A stretch of DNA of 64,000 nucleotides from Sphingobium algorifonticola (GCF_004005485.1 NZ_RZUL01000001.1:310001-374000), one strand, 5' to 3'. Counted from the stretch's first letter, positions 45,806 through 57,949 are shown. The notes: generated from the sequence alone by a model not told the origin. A program made the numbers and translations.

Positions 45806-47026
45806 GTGAGGGGATTGATCAGGAAGCAGAGCGTGGCACCCATTGCCGCTTCCCCCGTGCTTTGCCCGCCGTGGCGGCACGTGCGAAGGTGGGTGCGCGG
45901 CGCCCTGTTCGCGCTGACCGGCGGCACGTTGGCGGTATCGATGCCATTTGCCTCCGCAACGGCGCAGGACGGTACGCCGACGTTCCAGATTTTCCAGTTT
46001 CCCGCCGACGGCATGCCCCGGATCGACGGCGACGCCGCCGACTGGGCGATGGTCCCGCAAAGCTATGCCGTCACCACCGCGCACATGACAGAAAATGACG
46101 GCAAGCATGCCGGGCCGAACCCCGCGACACTCGACATCAGCGTCAAGGTCGGCTGGGTCAAGGGCCTCAACCGGCTCTATTTCCTGTATGAAGCCTATGA
46201 CGATTACTGGGATTTCGCCTTGCCCGGCCTGCACAACGACACGTTCGAGGTGGTGGTTGACGGCGATGCCTCGGGCGGCCCGCTCATCGACAACGGGCAC
46301 AAGGATGTCTGGACGCCTGATGTCGTCGGTGCGGCGCGCGCGGTCCGCGATCCGCGCATCAGCGTGGCGGAAGCGCATTGGGCCAATCACGGGGTGCATG
46401 CGCAGAATTATCATGTGTTCACGCCCGCCCGCGACAAGGACTGGACGATGGCCTGGGGGTCGCCGACCTGGATCAAGGCCTTTCCTTATGCCAATGCCAA
46501 AGTGGAATATGATTTTCAGCCCGGCCAGGCAGGGCGGCTGACCTTGGAGTTCTGGATCACCCCCTATGACTATGCGGGCGCGGAAGGGCCGGAGCGCGCC
46601 GTCGAATCGGTCCTGCGCGAGAACAAGCTGATTGGCCTTGGCTGGGTGGTGATCGATTATGACGACGTGAAGAAGTCCGAAAACAACGGCTTCTGGACCT
46701 TGTCGAAGCAGCGCCGGATGTTCGGCAATGCGTCCGATCTGCCGCTGTTCCGGCTGATGCCGATGGAGGCGGGATCGCGCCGGTCGCCCGATGCGCAATG
46801 GTCCTTCACCGTCGTCGACATGGATCGCAGGCTGGTGGCGTTCCGGGATGAAAGCGCGGGCGACATCCGCAGCTGGAAATGGGATTTCGGCGACGGGTCG
46901 TTCTCGACCGAGCAGCATCCCCAGCACAGCTACGCCAAGCCGGGCAATTATGTCGTCATCCTCGACGTGACGGGGGCTGACGGCACGGCGCGCCGTTCGA
47001 AAGTCTGGGACGTGCAGCTTCGCTGA
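45806..47026 (+). CDS. exported PKD-domain protein with carbohydrate-binding-like domain
   Basis: The protein has 406 residues (GTG start). Signal/anchor region: RGALFALTGGTLAVSMPFASATAQ. The central ~290 residues (PRIDGDAADWAMVP ... LYFLYEAYDDYWDF ... NDTFEVVVDGDASGG) have the look of a CBM9/DOMON-type sugar- or haem-binding fold. The C-terminal PKD domain contains DIRSWKWDFGDGSFSTEQHPQHSYAKPGNYVVILDV. It is divergently transcribed from the cytochrome/TonB/PQQ genes, so it probably binds the same substrate at the cell surface or in the periplasm (inference). Confidence 0.8.
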   Translation: MRGLIRKQSVAPIAASPVLCPPWRHVRRWVRGALFALTGGTLAVSMPFASATAQDGTPTFQIFQFPADGMPRIDGDAADWAMVPQSYAVTTAHMTENDGKHAGPNPATLDISVKVGWVKGLNRLYFLYEAYDDYWDFALPGLHNDTFEVVVDGDASGGPLIDNGHKDVWTPDVVGAARAVRDPRISVAEAHWANHGVHAQNYHVFTPARDKDWTMAWGSPTWIKAFPYANAKVEYDFQPGQAGRLTLEFWITPYDYAGAEGPERAVESVLRENKLIGLGWVVIDYDDVKKSENNGFWTLSKQRRMFGNASDLPLFRLMPMEAGSRRSPDAQWSFTVVDMDRRLVAFRDESAGDIRSWKWDFGDGSFSTEQHPQHSYAKPGNYVVILDVTGADGTARRSKVWDVQLR

Positions 47027-47077
47027 TCGTCCTGCCGATCGGCGACCGCGCCGATCCGCGCTGAAAGCGTCGGTGGC

Positions 47078-47875
47078 CTATATGCCGCCGATCGTCACCG
47101 TCGCGCCGCCGTCCACGACGATCGACTGGCCCGTGACATAGCGTCCCGCGGGCGCGGCCAGAAAGACGGCCGCGCCGGCAATGTCCTCCGGCTCGCCGAT
47201 CCGCTTGAGCGGCGTACCGCGCAGCGCCTCGGTCAGGTTCGCCTCGTCCTCCCACAGGGCGCGGGCGAAATCGGTGCGGACCAGCCCCGGCGCGATGCAG
47301 TTCACCCGCACATTGGCATGGCCCAGTTCCGCCGCATAATTGCGCGCAAGCTGAAAGTCCGCTGCCTTCGAGACATTATATGCGCCGATCACGGGCGATG
47401 CGCGATAGCCGCCGATCGACGAGACGATGATGATCGCGCCATCCCGCCGCGCGACCATGCCGGGCGACACCGCCTGGATCAGCCAGTGATTGGCGAGCAC
47501 ATTGTTGCGCAATATCTTTTCGAACTGCGCGTCGCTGATCCCCGCCATCGGCCCATAATAAGGGTTCGCGGCCGCGTTGCAGACGAGAATGTCGATGCCG
47601 CCGAACGCCGCTTCGGCTTGCTCGACCAGCCGCGCCAGGTCCGCCTTGGCCGATATGCTGGCGGCGATCGCGATGGCGCGGCCACCCGCCTCGGCATTGA
47701 TCGCATCGGCGACGGCGTCACACGCGTCCTGATTGCGAGAGGATATCACGACATTCGCGCCCTGCGCGGCATAGGCCTGCGCTATCGCCTTGCCGATCCC
47801 GCGCGAGGAACCGGTGATGATCGCGGTCTTCCCCGCCAGCGAGAAAAGCGAGCCGCGCGAAAAGATATCGGTCAT
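47078..47875 (-). CDS. SDR-family oxidoreductase
   Basis: The protein has 265 residues. NAD(P) motif TGSSRGIGKAIA, NNVLANHW, the catalytic Ser (IIIVSSIGGY) and YNVSK, and a C-terminal GRYVTGQSIVVDGG are all present. It is a classical short-chain dehydrogenase; the substrate is unknown. TGATG overlap joins it to the small gene upstream. Its position next to the PKD gene does not prove a shared pathway, since the two are convergent. Confidence 0.9.
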   Translation of the reverse strand: MTDIFSRGSLFSLAGKTAIITGSSRGIGKAIAQAYAAQGANVVISSRNQDACDAVADAINAEAGGRAIAIAASISAKADLARLVEQAEAAFGGIDILVCNAAANPYYGPMAGISDAQFEKILRNNVLANHWLIQAVSPGMVARRDGAIIIVSSIGGYRASPVIGAYNVSKAADFQLARNYAAELGHANVRVNCIAPGLVRTDFARALWEDEANLTEALRGTPLKRIGEPEDIAGAAVFLAAPAGRYVTGQSIVVDGGATVTIGGI

Positions 47876-48075
47876 CAGGCGTCGATGGCGGCGCGGATGC
47901 GATCCCGTACCGCTTTGATGCGCCCTGCCGCTTCGGTGAAGGTCGCGACATCGGCGCGATTGCCATTGGCGCGGGCGTCCTTGGCCGAATCCTCATAGCC
48001 TTCCAGATCGGTTTCCAGCGCATCGACCAGGATTTCGGCTTCGTCCTCGGTAAAGGTCAGGGTGACGGATTTCAT
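47875..48075 (-). CDS. small helical hypothetical protein
   Basis: The protein has 66 residues from ATG 48075, 7 bases after AAGGAGAA. The sequence is charged and helical (TEDEAEILVDALETDLEGYEDSAKDARA...) without membrane segments or cysteines. No family was recognised. It is translationally coupled to the SDR. The good ribosome site and coupling argue that it is expressed. Confidence 0.7.
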   Translation of the reverse strand: MKSVTLTFTEDEAEILVDALETDLEGYEDSAKDARANGNRADVATFTEAAGRIKAVRDRIRAAIDA

Positions 48076-48149
48076 GCGAACTTCTCCTTTCGGACGCATC
48101 TATGGGCCTCGCTCCCGGAGTGCAACCGTCGTCGGGCAAGGCGAACGGA

Positions 48150-49712
48150 TCAGCCGATGTTCAGCGCGGGCCGTCCGTGCTCGACCGTGATCGTCGCCGC
48201 CGTCGATACCGGCGCGCCCTTCTCGCTCACCATCGGCACCACGCGGCAGCGGCTCTGCCATGTCGCGGCGGTCACGTCGCACAACAGATAGCCGCGCCGG
48301 TCGCCGGTATATTTGAGGAACGGGTTGCGCGCGATGATCCGGTCGGTGTTGGCGCGCTTGTCCGCGCCGTCCCCGCCCGAGGATATCGACGTGCTGACGA
48401 ACTCGACGGCCACGGCGTCGCCCGTGCCCTGCCGCTGGCGCAGCTCGCCTGCGAAGTTCTGATGCTCGTCGCCCGTCAGTACGACGACATTATTGAGGCC
48501 CTTCACGCGCGCCAGCAGCCGCTCGCGCGGCGCGTCATAGGCGCCCCAGCTGTCCATGTTGCGGATCACCTCCGGCTCGTCGCCGGTGCGCCGGTCGAGC
48601 GGCATCACCATGATCTGCTGCGCGATCGCGTTCCAGCGCGCGGCCTTCTGCTTCAGGTTGCGGTCCAGCCAGGCTTCCTGCGCCTCGCCGATCACCTGCG
48701 CCTTGGGGTCGGACACGCCAGCACAGACGGTCTTGAAGCCGTCGTCGCACGGCTGGTCGGTGCGGAACTGGCGCGTATCGAGCAGATGCAGGTCAAGCAG
48801 ATTGCCATAGAGCGCGCGGCGATAAAGCTGCATGCCGCCCGCTGCGGGAAAGGACGACTGGCGCAGCGGCATATGCTCATAATAGGCCTGGAACGCCGCG
48901 GCACGGCGCAGCGCGAAGATTTCGGCCGGATTATTGTCCCGGTCGATCAGGCCGACCCAGTTGTTCTCGACCTCATGATCGTCGGGCGTCAGGAACCAGG
49001 CGGCGGCGGCATGCGCGGCCTGCAAGTCGGGGTCCAGCTTGATCTGCGTATAGCGACGCCGGTAATCCTCGATGCTGTAGAGCAACTGCCCTTCATGCGC
49101 GCGGACGAACGGCCGGGGCAGGCCGTCATAGCCGAACGGCACCGGCGCACTGCGCCCTTCATAGATATAGTCGCCATAATGATAGACGAACGCCGGGTCG
49201 TCATGGGCCAGGTGACGATAGGCAGTGTACCAGCCGTCCTCGTAATTCTGGCATCCCGCGACCGCAAAACGCAGCGCATCGACCGACGCGCCCGGCGCAG
49301 GCAACGTCATCGCCTTGCCGCGCATCGACCGCTCCCGGCCGATCGAGAAGCGATACCAATAGGGCCGCGCGGGTTGCAGCCCCGCCACTTCGACATGCAC
49401 GCTGTGCGCCAGCTCCGGCCGCGCCTTCGCCGTGCCCTTGGCGACGATCGTGCGCATGGCCTTGTCGCTCGCCACTTCCCAATCAACGTCGACCGGGGCC
49501 ATCGGCATGCCGCCATGCGCGTCCTGCGGATCGGGGCACAGCCGCGTCCAGATGACGAACCCGTCCGCTGCGGGATCGCCCGCCGCCACGCCCAGCCGAA
49601 AGGGATAGGCCACGAAAAGCTGCTGCGCGCGCAGGATGGCGGGCGCGGTCATCAGCGCGGACCCTGCGGCGATGCTGCCGATCAAGGTGCGGCGGGAAAT
49701 AGCGTTGGTCAT
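48150..49712 (-). CDS. phoD: alkaline phosphatase D (PhoD family)
   Basis: The protein has 520 residues. A Tat signal (SRRTLIGSIAAG) is followed by AILRAQ. The N-terminal PhoD domain contains PFRLGVAAGDPAADGFVIWTRL. The metallophosphatase core contains FAVAGCQNYEDGWYTAY, YHYGDYIYEGR, TPDDHEVENNWVG, DTRQFRTDQPC and VVLTGDEHQNFAGEL, with the metal ligands present. PhoD is an exported Ca/Fe phosphodi- or monoesterase. No Pho box was recognised in the 190-bp gap to the aminopeptidase. Confidence 0.93.
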   Translation of the reverse strand: MTNAISRRTLIGSIAAGSALMTAPAILRAQQLFVAYPFRLGVAAGDPAADGFVIWTRLCPDPQDAHGGMPMAPVDVDWEVASDKAMRTIVAKGTAKARPELAHSVHVEVAGLQPARPYWYRFSIGRERSMRGKAMTLPAPGASVDALRFAVAGCQNYEDGWYTAYRHLAHDDPAFVYHYGDYIYEGRSAPVPFGYDGLPRPFVRAHEGQLLYSIEDYRRRYTQIKLDPDLQAAHAAAAWFLTPDDHEVENNWVGLIDRDNNPAEIFALRRAAAFQAYYEHMPLRQSSFPAAGGMQLYRRALYGNLLDLHLLDTRQFRTDQPCDDGFKTVCAGVSDPKAQVIGEAQEAWLDRNLKQKAARWNAIAQQIMVMPLDRRTGDEPEVIRNMDSWGAYDAPRERLLARVKGLNNVVVLTGDEHQNFAGELRQRQGTGDAVAVEFVSTSISSGGDGADKRANTDRIIARNPFLKYTGDRRGYLLCDVTAATWQSRCRVVPMVSEKGAPVSTAATITVEHGRPALNIG

Positions 49713-49903
49713 GCGGACAAGGTTCCGTCGTCGAGAATGGGCTTCGTCTGCCTACCGATGCTTTGCGACACTATGGCGAAACGATCGACACGCTGTCGAG
49801 ACACTATATCCTTCAGGGCTTGACGCGATGGCGCAAAGTGGCAAACCGATGCCATCGGGCGCGCTGCGACGCCCTTTTTTGTATTTCCCGGAGTTGTCCC
49901 TTC

Positions 49904-52570
<2,667 letters not shown>

Positions 52571-52614
52571 GGTAAACGTCTTTGGCGATTGTCCCCTTCG
52601 AACATGGATATTTT

Positions 52615-52640
52615 GTTCCCCGGCGCAAGCTGGGGAACAG
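52615..52640. repeat. single REP hairpin
   Basis: GTTCCCCGGCGCAAGCTGGG followed by GAACAG: one arm of the REP family, in the 248-bp gap after the M1 peptidase gene. No partner arm is nearby. Apart from it the gap shows nothing recognisable. Confidence 0.65.
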
Positions 52641-52818
52641 GAAATGCCGACGCGCAGTGGATAATCGCGGGGTACGATCACCCCCGCGCCGAAACAGCGC
52701 GACTTTCCGGCACAAGCCTGCTAGGGGCCAAGCCATCGCGCGCCAGCATTGACCGAGCATGCCGCGGTGGGAGAGCGTCAACCGCTCGCCCCCTCTGACC
52801 TGCCGAAGGAATTACCGC

Positions 52819-53058
52819 ATGAGCCGCGCCATCAACCTGTCTGCCGCGCCCGCCGCCGTCACCACCCTCTGTGCCAAGCACGCCATCCGCATTTCGAGCA
52901 TCGAGCCGCTGGAATCCGGCGGCACCCGAGTCGTGCTGCTCAGCATGGATGGCGCCGACAGCCTGCGCAAGCGCATGAAGGATCAGGTGCTGACGGGTCC
53001 GGTGACGCGTTCGGGCCTCTACATGGCGCGCCGCCCGCTGCCGTTCGACCGGCACTAG
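52819..53058 (+). CDS. small conserved hypothetical protein
   Basis: The protein has 79 residues from ATG 52819 (AAGGAA 8 bases upstream). The sequence alternates like a small alpha/beta domain (IRISSIEPLESGGTRVVLLSMDGADSLRKRMKDQVLTG). There is no signal peptide or membrane segment. No family was identified. It is monocistronic. Confidence 0.6.
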   Translation: MSRAINLSAAPAAVTTLCAKHAIRISSIEPLESGGTRVVLLSMDGADSLRKRMKDQVLTGPVTRSGLYMARRPLPFDRH

Positions 53059-53408
53059 GCCCGTTTGGCCGCGCCGTCCGCCGATTAAAGGCGACAGGCG
53101 GCGACAATGCTGCTAGGGCCACGTCCATCGCGTGACACCGAACGCAAGCGTTCACGCGGCCGAGAGACCCGATGCGCTCCCGCTTGCCAGCCGGAGTAGA
53201 GCGTCTCTTCCAAAGACCTCTTGCCAGTTTTCCGCCCCGTCAGGCGCGTCCAGCCCGGCTCTTCGCCGGACGGACGCCACGACAGGCGACAGTTTCGACG
53301 TATTGGCCGGAGCCGGACAATGCGCTGTCATATTCGACTATCCGGCCCATTATCGACATGCGCCCGGCTGCGGCCGCCGCATGACAGACGACCTTAAAGG
53401 AACGACCT
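53059..53408 (+). promoter_or_regulatory. 350-bp leader region of the cold-shock gene
   Basis: This is non-coding by codon-use inspection. It ends with TTAAAGGAACG just before the csp start, a strong ribosome site. Long 5' leaders are usual for cspA-type genes, but no CspA cold-box was matched. Nothing else was recognised. Confidence 0.4.
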
Positions 53409-53615
53409 ATGCCTATCGGCACCGTAAAATTCTTCAACGCAGACAAGGGCTATGGCTTCATCGCCCCGGAAGAAGGCGGCAATGACGCCTTCGTTCACAT
53501 CACTGCGGTTGAAGCAGCGGGCATGCACACCCTGACGCAGAACCAGCGCGTCACCTACGATCTGGAACCGGATCGTCGTGGCAAGCCTGCGGCGGTAAAC
53601 CTGCAAGCGGCCTGA
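53409..53615 (+). CDS. cspA: CspA-family cold-shock protein
   Basis: The protein has 68 residues, a single OB-fold cold-shock domain. RNP1 is KGYGFIAPE and RNP2 is DAFVHITA. The start MPIGTVKFFNADKGYGF is standard. It is a nucleic-acid chaperone of the cytoplasm. Several csp paralogues are normal, so the symbol denotes the family only. Confidence 0.95.
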   Translation: MPIGTVKFFNADKGYGFIAPEEGGNDAFVHITAVEAAGMHTLTQNQRVTYDLEPDRRGKPAAVNLQAA

Positions 53616-53660
53616 CGGCACGGATGCGCGCGGCGGATCGGGGGCGGCGACGCCCTCTCC

Positions 53661-53707
53661 GCCGCCGTATAGTCTCGCCGCCATACAATCTGCCGCCGTA
53701 CATCTGG
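53661..53707. repeat. three degenerate ~16-bp tandem units
   Basis: GCCGCCGTATAGTCT, CGCCGCCATACAATCT and GCCGCCGTACATCTGG follow each other in the gap between the csp gene and the next small ORF. They share GCCGCC[GA]TA. The function is unknown. Confidence 0.5.
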
Positions 53708-53755
53708 CGCTGCGTGCCGACCGGTCCGCCTTCTCTCGCCTCCGGGAACCTTGCC

Positions 53756-53950
53756 ATGTCGCATTCCGATTTTTGCCGCGCCCAGGCCGCCAAGGCTCAG
53801 GCCGATGCCGACGCCACTTCGCTGGACAATGTCCGTGACCGATGCCTGCGTTCCATGATCGCGTGGACCGAAATGGCCGACCGCGCCGAACGCGTTGCGG
53901 TCGAGCGCGCCACACGCGAAGCCGCGTCCGCCACCACCCGCCTCCTATAG
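53756..53950 (+). CDS. small helical hypothetical protein
   Basis: The protein has 64 residues from ATG 53756. It is Ala/Arg/Asp rich and helical (DFCRAQAAKAQADADATSLDNVRDRCLRSMIAWTEMADRAERVA). The pattern of W and paired R/E suggests a short coiled coil. Similar tiny proteins are common in sphingomonads, but no function is known. The ribosome site is weak. Confidence 0.5.
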   Translation: MSHSDFCRAQAAKAQADADATSLDNVRDRCLRSMIAWTEMADRAERVAVERATREAASATTRLL

Positions 53951-54103
53951 GGGCGCTGTCCCGCTTTCGCGACTGCCCGACGGGCACATGCGATGGAAAG
54001 ACGCGACTCGCTTCGTCGCATCTGCTACCTTCCAGAAACAATAGGATGGCATCGGCGAGTCCTTCGCGACCGTCGGCGCGGATGTCTGGAGAGGAGTGAC
54101 GGC

Positions 54104-54268
54104 ATGATGGATGTAAACGACCTTCTGCACCGCCAGCAAATCTCGCTGCTGCGCGCGGCGCGCGCCGAAAGCGCCGCCACCCGTGCCGTGCTGGAAGATC
54201 AGGCCCGCGCCTATCGCGCGCGCGTGAATGCCTATCGCGACAGCAACCGCGCCGCATCCGTGCATTGA
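54104..54268 (+). CDS. very small helical hypothetical protein
   Basis: The protein has 54 residues from ATG 54104, preceded by a strong GGAGAGGAG ribosome site. It is entirely helical and rich in Ala and Arg (LLHRQQISLLRAARAESAATRAVLEDQARAYRARVNAY). No family was recognised. It lies on the same strand as the 53756 ORF and the cold-shock gene, possibly a stress-related group (weak inference). Confidence 0.5.
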   Translation: MMDVNDLLHRQQISLLRAARAESAATRAVLEDQARAYRARVNAYRDSNRAASVH

Positions 54269-54322
54269 TCCACAGCCGGTACGCGTGATGTCGGCTACAT
54301 ATGCTGCGAACCTGTGCCTTGT

Positions 54323-54402
54323 GTTCCCCTGCGAAAGCAGGGGTCCAGGGTCGCCTGGGACGGTATTTTGAGACTCTGGCCCCCTGCTTCCGCAGGGGAA
54401 CA
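54323..54402. repeat. 80-bp paired REP palindrome (MITE-like) without ORF
   Basis: The left arm GTTCCCCTGCGAAAGCAGGG with GTCCAGGGTCGCC and the right arm (54375-54402) CTGGCCCCCTGC...GCAGGGGAACAG are inverted. Each folds on a CCCCTGC/GCAGGGG stem. The total of 80 bp equals the unit at 17124-17203. The stem sequence CCTGC is that of the GIY-YIG unit termini. Confidence 0.85.
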
Positions 54403-54483
54403 GCATCTATTTGCTTGAAGAGGATAATCCCCCATGTGCTTTCGTAAAAGCGCCATTCATCTGCGCCATGCGACTGTGCACGG

Positions 54484-54816
54484 ATGATCCTGCCCACTGC
54501 CCTGCGCCGCAAATACGCTGCCACCCTCCTCCTTGTCGCCGCCCTGTCCGCCTGCGCGACGCCGCAAAACCGCGTCGAGGCCGGGCTGGTCGATGCGGGC
54601 ATTTCTCCCCGGATGGCGGCCTGCATGGCGGACCGGATGGTCGATCGGCTCAGCCTGGTGCAGTTGCGCCGCCTCCAGTCGCTGTCGAAGGTCGGAAAGA
54701 CTGATTTTCGTACCATTTCGGTCGATCAATTTCTGTTCCGCGTCCGCGCGCTTCAGGACCCCGAGATCCTGACCGTCACCAGCAAGGCCGCGCTGGTCTG
54801 CGCCATCGAGGGCTGA
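54484..54816 (+). CDS. putative lipoprotein
   Basis: The protein has 110 residues. N-terminal signal with lipobox LSAC (Cys 24), then a small helical domain (EAGLVDAGISPRMAACMADRMVDRLSLVQLRRLQSLSKV). It resembles small sphingomonad lipoproteins of unknown role. It is followed by a 36-bp palindrome and then sucC. Confidence 0.75.
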   Translation: MILPTALRRKYAATLLLVAALSACATPQNRVEAGLVDAGISPRMAACMADRMVDRLSLVQLRRLQSLSKVGKTDFRTISVDQFLFRVRALQDPEILTVTSKAALVCAIEG

Positions 54817-54818
54817 CG

Positions 54819-54854
54819 GCAAATCGACTTTGCAATTTTGCAAAATCGATTTGC
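54819..54854. promoter_or_regulatory. 36-bp near-palindrome upstream of sucC-etfBA
   Basis: The outer arms GCAAATCGA/TCGATTTGC (9 bp) enclose TTTGCAATTTTGCAAAA. On one strand this gives TTGCAA, TTTGCAAA and TTTGCGAA boxes at close spacing. It lies about 80 bp before sucC, with no T-tract, so an operator is more likely than a terminator. TTTGCAAA-type boxes are used by ScfR/RamB-type acyl-CoA-responsive regulators (established for other alphaproteobacteria, assignment here inferred). Confidence 0.55.
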
Positions 54855-54936
54855 GAAGTCACACTGGCGTTGCCGCGCCGCCTGTGCTTTAGGGGCTGCC
54901 ATTCCCTTCCCATTCTGCACGAAAGAGGCGGCGTCC

Positions 54937-56136
54937 ATGAACATTCATGAATATCAGGCCAAGGAACTGCTGGCGAAATATGGCGCACCGATTGCGGCTG
55001 GATATGCCGCGTTGACGGTGGAGGAAGCGGTTGAGGCTGCCGCCAAGCTGCCCGGACCGCTCTATGTGGTGAAGGCGCAGATTCACGCGGGCGGTCGCGG
55101 CAAAGGCAAGTTCAAGGAGCTTGGACCGGATGCCAAGGGCGGCGTCCGTCTCGCCTTCAACCTCGATGAAGTGAAGGCCCACGCCACCGACATGCTCGGC
55201 AACACGCTGGTGACGATCCAGACGGGTGACGCCGGCAAGCAGGTCAACCGCCTCTACATCACCGACGGCGCGGACATCGCGAAGGAATATTATCTCGCCT
55301 TGCTGGTCGATCGCACCAGCAGCGAAGTCGCGTTCGTCGTGTCGACCGAAGGCGGCATGGATATCGAGGAAGTGGCCCATTCGACACCCGAAAAGATTCA
55401 CACCTTCTCGGTCGATCCCGCCACCGGTTTCATGCCGCATCATGGCCGCACCGTGGCCGCTGCGCTCGGCCTGACCGGGGATCTCGCGAAGCAGGCCGCA
55501 AAAGTCGCGCAGTCGCTCTACGACGCCTTCCTCGCGACCGACGCGGCGCAGATCGAAATCAATCCGCTGGCGCAGACCGAACAGGGCAATCTGCTCGTGC
55601 TCGACGCGAAGGTCGGCTTCGACGGCAACGCCCTTTTCCGTCACAAGGACTTGATGGAGTTGCGCGACGAGACGGAGGAAGACCCCGCCGAACTCGAAGC
55701 CAGCAAATATGACCTCGCCTATATCAAGCTGGATGGCGACATCGGCTGCATGGTGAACGGCGCGGGCCTTGCCATGGCGACGATGGACATCATCAAGCTG
55801 AACGGCATGTTCCCTGCCAACTTCCTGGACGTCGGCGGGGGCGCCAGCAAGGAAAAGGTGACGGCCGCGTTCAAGATCATCCTGTCCGATCCGGCGGTGA
55901 AGGGCATTCTGGTCAACATCTTCGGGGGTATCATGCGCTGCGACATCATCGCGGACGGTATTGTCGCGGCGGCCAAGGAAGTGAACCTTTCGGTGCCGCT
56001 CGTCGTCCGTCTCGAAGGCACGAACGTGCAGCAGGGCAAGGACATATTGGCCGGATCGGGTCTGCCGATCGTGTCGGCCGACGATCTGGGCGATGCCGCG
56101 CGCAAGATCGTCGCGCAGGTGAAGCAGGCGGCGTGA
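54937..56136 (+). CDS. sucC: ADP-forming succinyl-CoA synthetase beta subunit
   Basis: The protein has 399 residues from ATG 54937. The N-terminal ATP-grasp part contains [34 protein letters not shown] and [13 protein letters not shown]. The C-terminal ligase domain contains [31 protein letters not shown] and [19 protein letters not shown]. It pairs with SucD encoded 22 kb away. Here it precedes etfB-etfA, linking succinyl-CoA with acyl-CoA oxidation. Confidence 0.97.
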   Translation: MNIHEYQAKELLAKYGAPIAAGYAALTVEEAVEAAAKLPGPLYVVKAQIHAGGRGKGKFKELGPDAKGGVRLAFNLDEVKAHATDMLGNTLVTIQTGDAGKQVNRLYITDGADIAKEYYLALLVDRTSSEVAFVVSTEGGMDIEEVAHSTPEKIHTFSVDPATGFMPHHGRTVAAALGLTGDLAKQAAKVAQSLYDAFLATDAAQIEINPLAQTEQGNLLVLDAKVGFDGNALFRHKDLMELRDETEEDPAELEASKYDLAYIKLDGDIGCMVNGAGLAMATMDIIKLNGMFPANFLDVGGGASKEKVTAAFKIILSDPAVKGILVNIFGGIMRCDIIADGIVAAAKEVNLSVPLVVRLEGTNVQQGKDILAGSGLPIVSADDLGDAARKIVAQVKQAA

Positions 56137-56264
56137 TTCGGGCGCGGCGACCGGGCGACGCTACGGCACCGCCCGGCCCCTGCGATACCCTTGCTTTGGG
56201 CAGGCGAAAAGCCCATCTGATGCCGATAACTCCCCGGGAAGAGGCATGACTGGAGGCTCGTGAA

Positions 56265-57014
56265 ATGAAGATATTGGTGCCCGTGAAGCGGGTGATTGAC
56301 TATAACGTAAAGCCGCGCGTGAAGGCGGACGGCACCGGCGTGGACCTCGCCAACGTCAAGATGTCGATGAACCCGTTCGACGAGATCGCGGTGGAAGAAG
56401 CCATTCGCCTGCGCGAAAAGGGCGCCGCGACCGAAATCGTCGCGATTTCGATCGGCGTCGCCAAGGCGCAGGAAACGCTCCGCACCGCGCTCGCCATGGG
56501 GGCCGATCGCGCGATCCTGATCCAGACCGATGACGAAGTGGAGCCGCTCGGCGTCGCCAAGCTGCTCGCCAAGGTCGTGGAGGAAGAACAGCCTGGCCTC
56601 ATCATCCTGGGCAAGCAGGCGATCGACGACGACAGCAATCAGACCGGCCAGATGCTCGCTGCACTGCTCGGCCGTCCGCAGGGCACCTTCGCGTCGAAGG
56701 TCGAAGTCGAAGGCGACAGCGTGTCGGTCACGCGCGAAGTCGACGGCGGTCTCGAAACCGTGAAGCTCTCGCTTCCCGCGATCATCACCACCGACCTGCG
56801 CCTGAACGAACCGCGCTACGCCTCGCTGCCCAACATCATGAAGGCGAAGAGCAAGCCGCTCGCGCAGAAAACCCCCGCCGATTACGGCGTGGACATCGCG
56901 CCGCGCCTCGAAACATTGAAGGTCGTCGAACCGCCCAAGCGGTCGGCGGGGATCAAGGTCGCCGATGTGGATGAACTGGTGGCGAAGCTCAAGGCAATGG
57001 GAGTGGCAGCATGA
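56265..57014 (+). CDS. etfB: electron transfer flavoprotein beta subunit
   Basis: The protein has 249 residues. The start [27 protein letters not shown] is typical. AMP-binding region: [29 protein letters not shown]. The conserved KKAKSKP-like [13 protein letters not shown] follows. It forms an ETF heterodimer that takes electrons from acyl-CoA dehydrogenases. It overlaps etfA by 4 bases. Confidence 0.97.
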   Translation: MKILVPVKRVIDYNVKPRVKADGTGVDLANVKMSMNPFDEIAVEEAIRLREKGAATEIVAISIGVAKAQETLRTALAMGADRAILIQTDDEVEPLGVAKLLAKVVEEEQPGLIILGKQAIDDDSNQTGQMLAALLGRPQGTFASKVEVEGDSVSVTREVDGGLETVKLSLPAIITTDLRLNEPRYASLPNIMKAKSKPLAQKTPADYGVDIAPRLETLKVVEPPKRSAGIKVADVDELVAKLKAMGVAA

Positions 57015-57940
57015 AGACGCTCGTCTGGGTCGAACATGAGAACGGCCATCTGAAGGATGCGACGCTCGCCGTCGTCACCGCCGCATCGAAGCTGGGCGAA
57101 GTCCATCTGATCGTCGCGGGCGAAGGCGTCGGCGCGGTCGCCGATGCCGCCGCGCGGATCGCGGGCGTGCAGAAGGTCCACGTCGCGGATGACGCCGCCT
57201 ATGCGCATGCGCTCGCTGAAAATGTCGCGCCGCTGATCGTGGACCTGATGGGCCATCACGATGCGTTCCTCGCGCCCGCGACCAGCCATGGCAAGAATAT
57301 CGCGCCGCGCGTCGCCGCTCTGCTGGACGTCATGCAGATCAGCGACATCCTGTCGGTCGAAAGCGAGGACACGTTCACGCGGCCCACTTATGCGGGGAAC
57401 GCCATCGCCACCGTGAAGTCGAAGGACGCGAAGAAAGTCATCACCGTGCGCGGCACGGCGTTCGAAAAGGCAGCGACGGAAGGCGGCAGCGGCACGATCG
57501 AAGCCGTCGCGGCGACCGGCGACGCTGGCACGTCCAGCTTCGTTGGCGCGGAGATCGTCAAGCTCGAACGGCCGGAACTGACATCGGCGAAAATCATCGT
57601 GTCGGGCGGTCGCGCGCTGAAGGACGGCCCGACCTTCGAAGCGACCATCTATCCGCTGGCCGATAAGCTCGGCGCGGCGGTCGGCGCATCGCGCGCGGCG
57701 GTGGACGCAGGCTATGTGCCCAACGACTATCAGGTCGGCCAGACCGGCAAGATCGTTGCGCCGGAAGTCTATGTCGCAGTCGGCATTTCCGGCGCGATCC
57801 AGCATCTGGCCGGCATGAAGGACTCAAAGACCATCGTCGCGATCAACAAGGACGAGGACGCCCCGATCTTCCAGGTCGCGGACATCGGCCTTGTGGGCGA
57901 CCTCTTCAAGATCGTGCCCGAACTGACGGAAAAGCTCTGA
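57011..57940 (+). CDS. etfA: electron transfer flavoprotein alpha subunit
   Basis: The protein has 309 residues. FAD-binding C-terminal domain: [72 protein letters not shown]...[13 protein letters not shown]. It passes electrons to ETF-quinone oxidoreductase (not in this window). A hairpin-rich repeat immediately follows and may act as a terminator. Confidence 0.97.
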   Translation: MKTLVWVEHENGHLKDATLAVVTAASKLGEVHLIVAGEGVGAVADAAARIAGVQKVHVADDAAYAHALAENVAPLIVDLMGHHDAFLAPATSHGKNIAPRVAALLDVMQISDILSVESEDTFTRPTYAGNAIATVKSKDAKKVITVRGTAFEKAATEGGSGTIEAVAATGDAGTSSFVGAEIVKLERPELTSAKIIVSGGRALKDGPTFEATIYPLADKLGAAVGASRAAVDAGYVPNDYQVGQTGKIVAPEVYVAVGISGAIQHLAGMKDSKTIVAINKDEDAPIFQVADIGLVGDLFKIVPELTEKL

Positions 57941-57949
57941 TCCGCTAAA

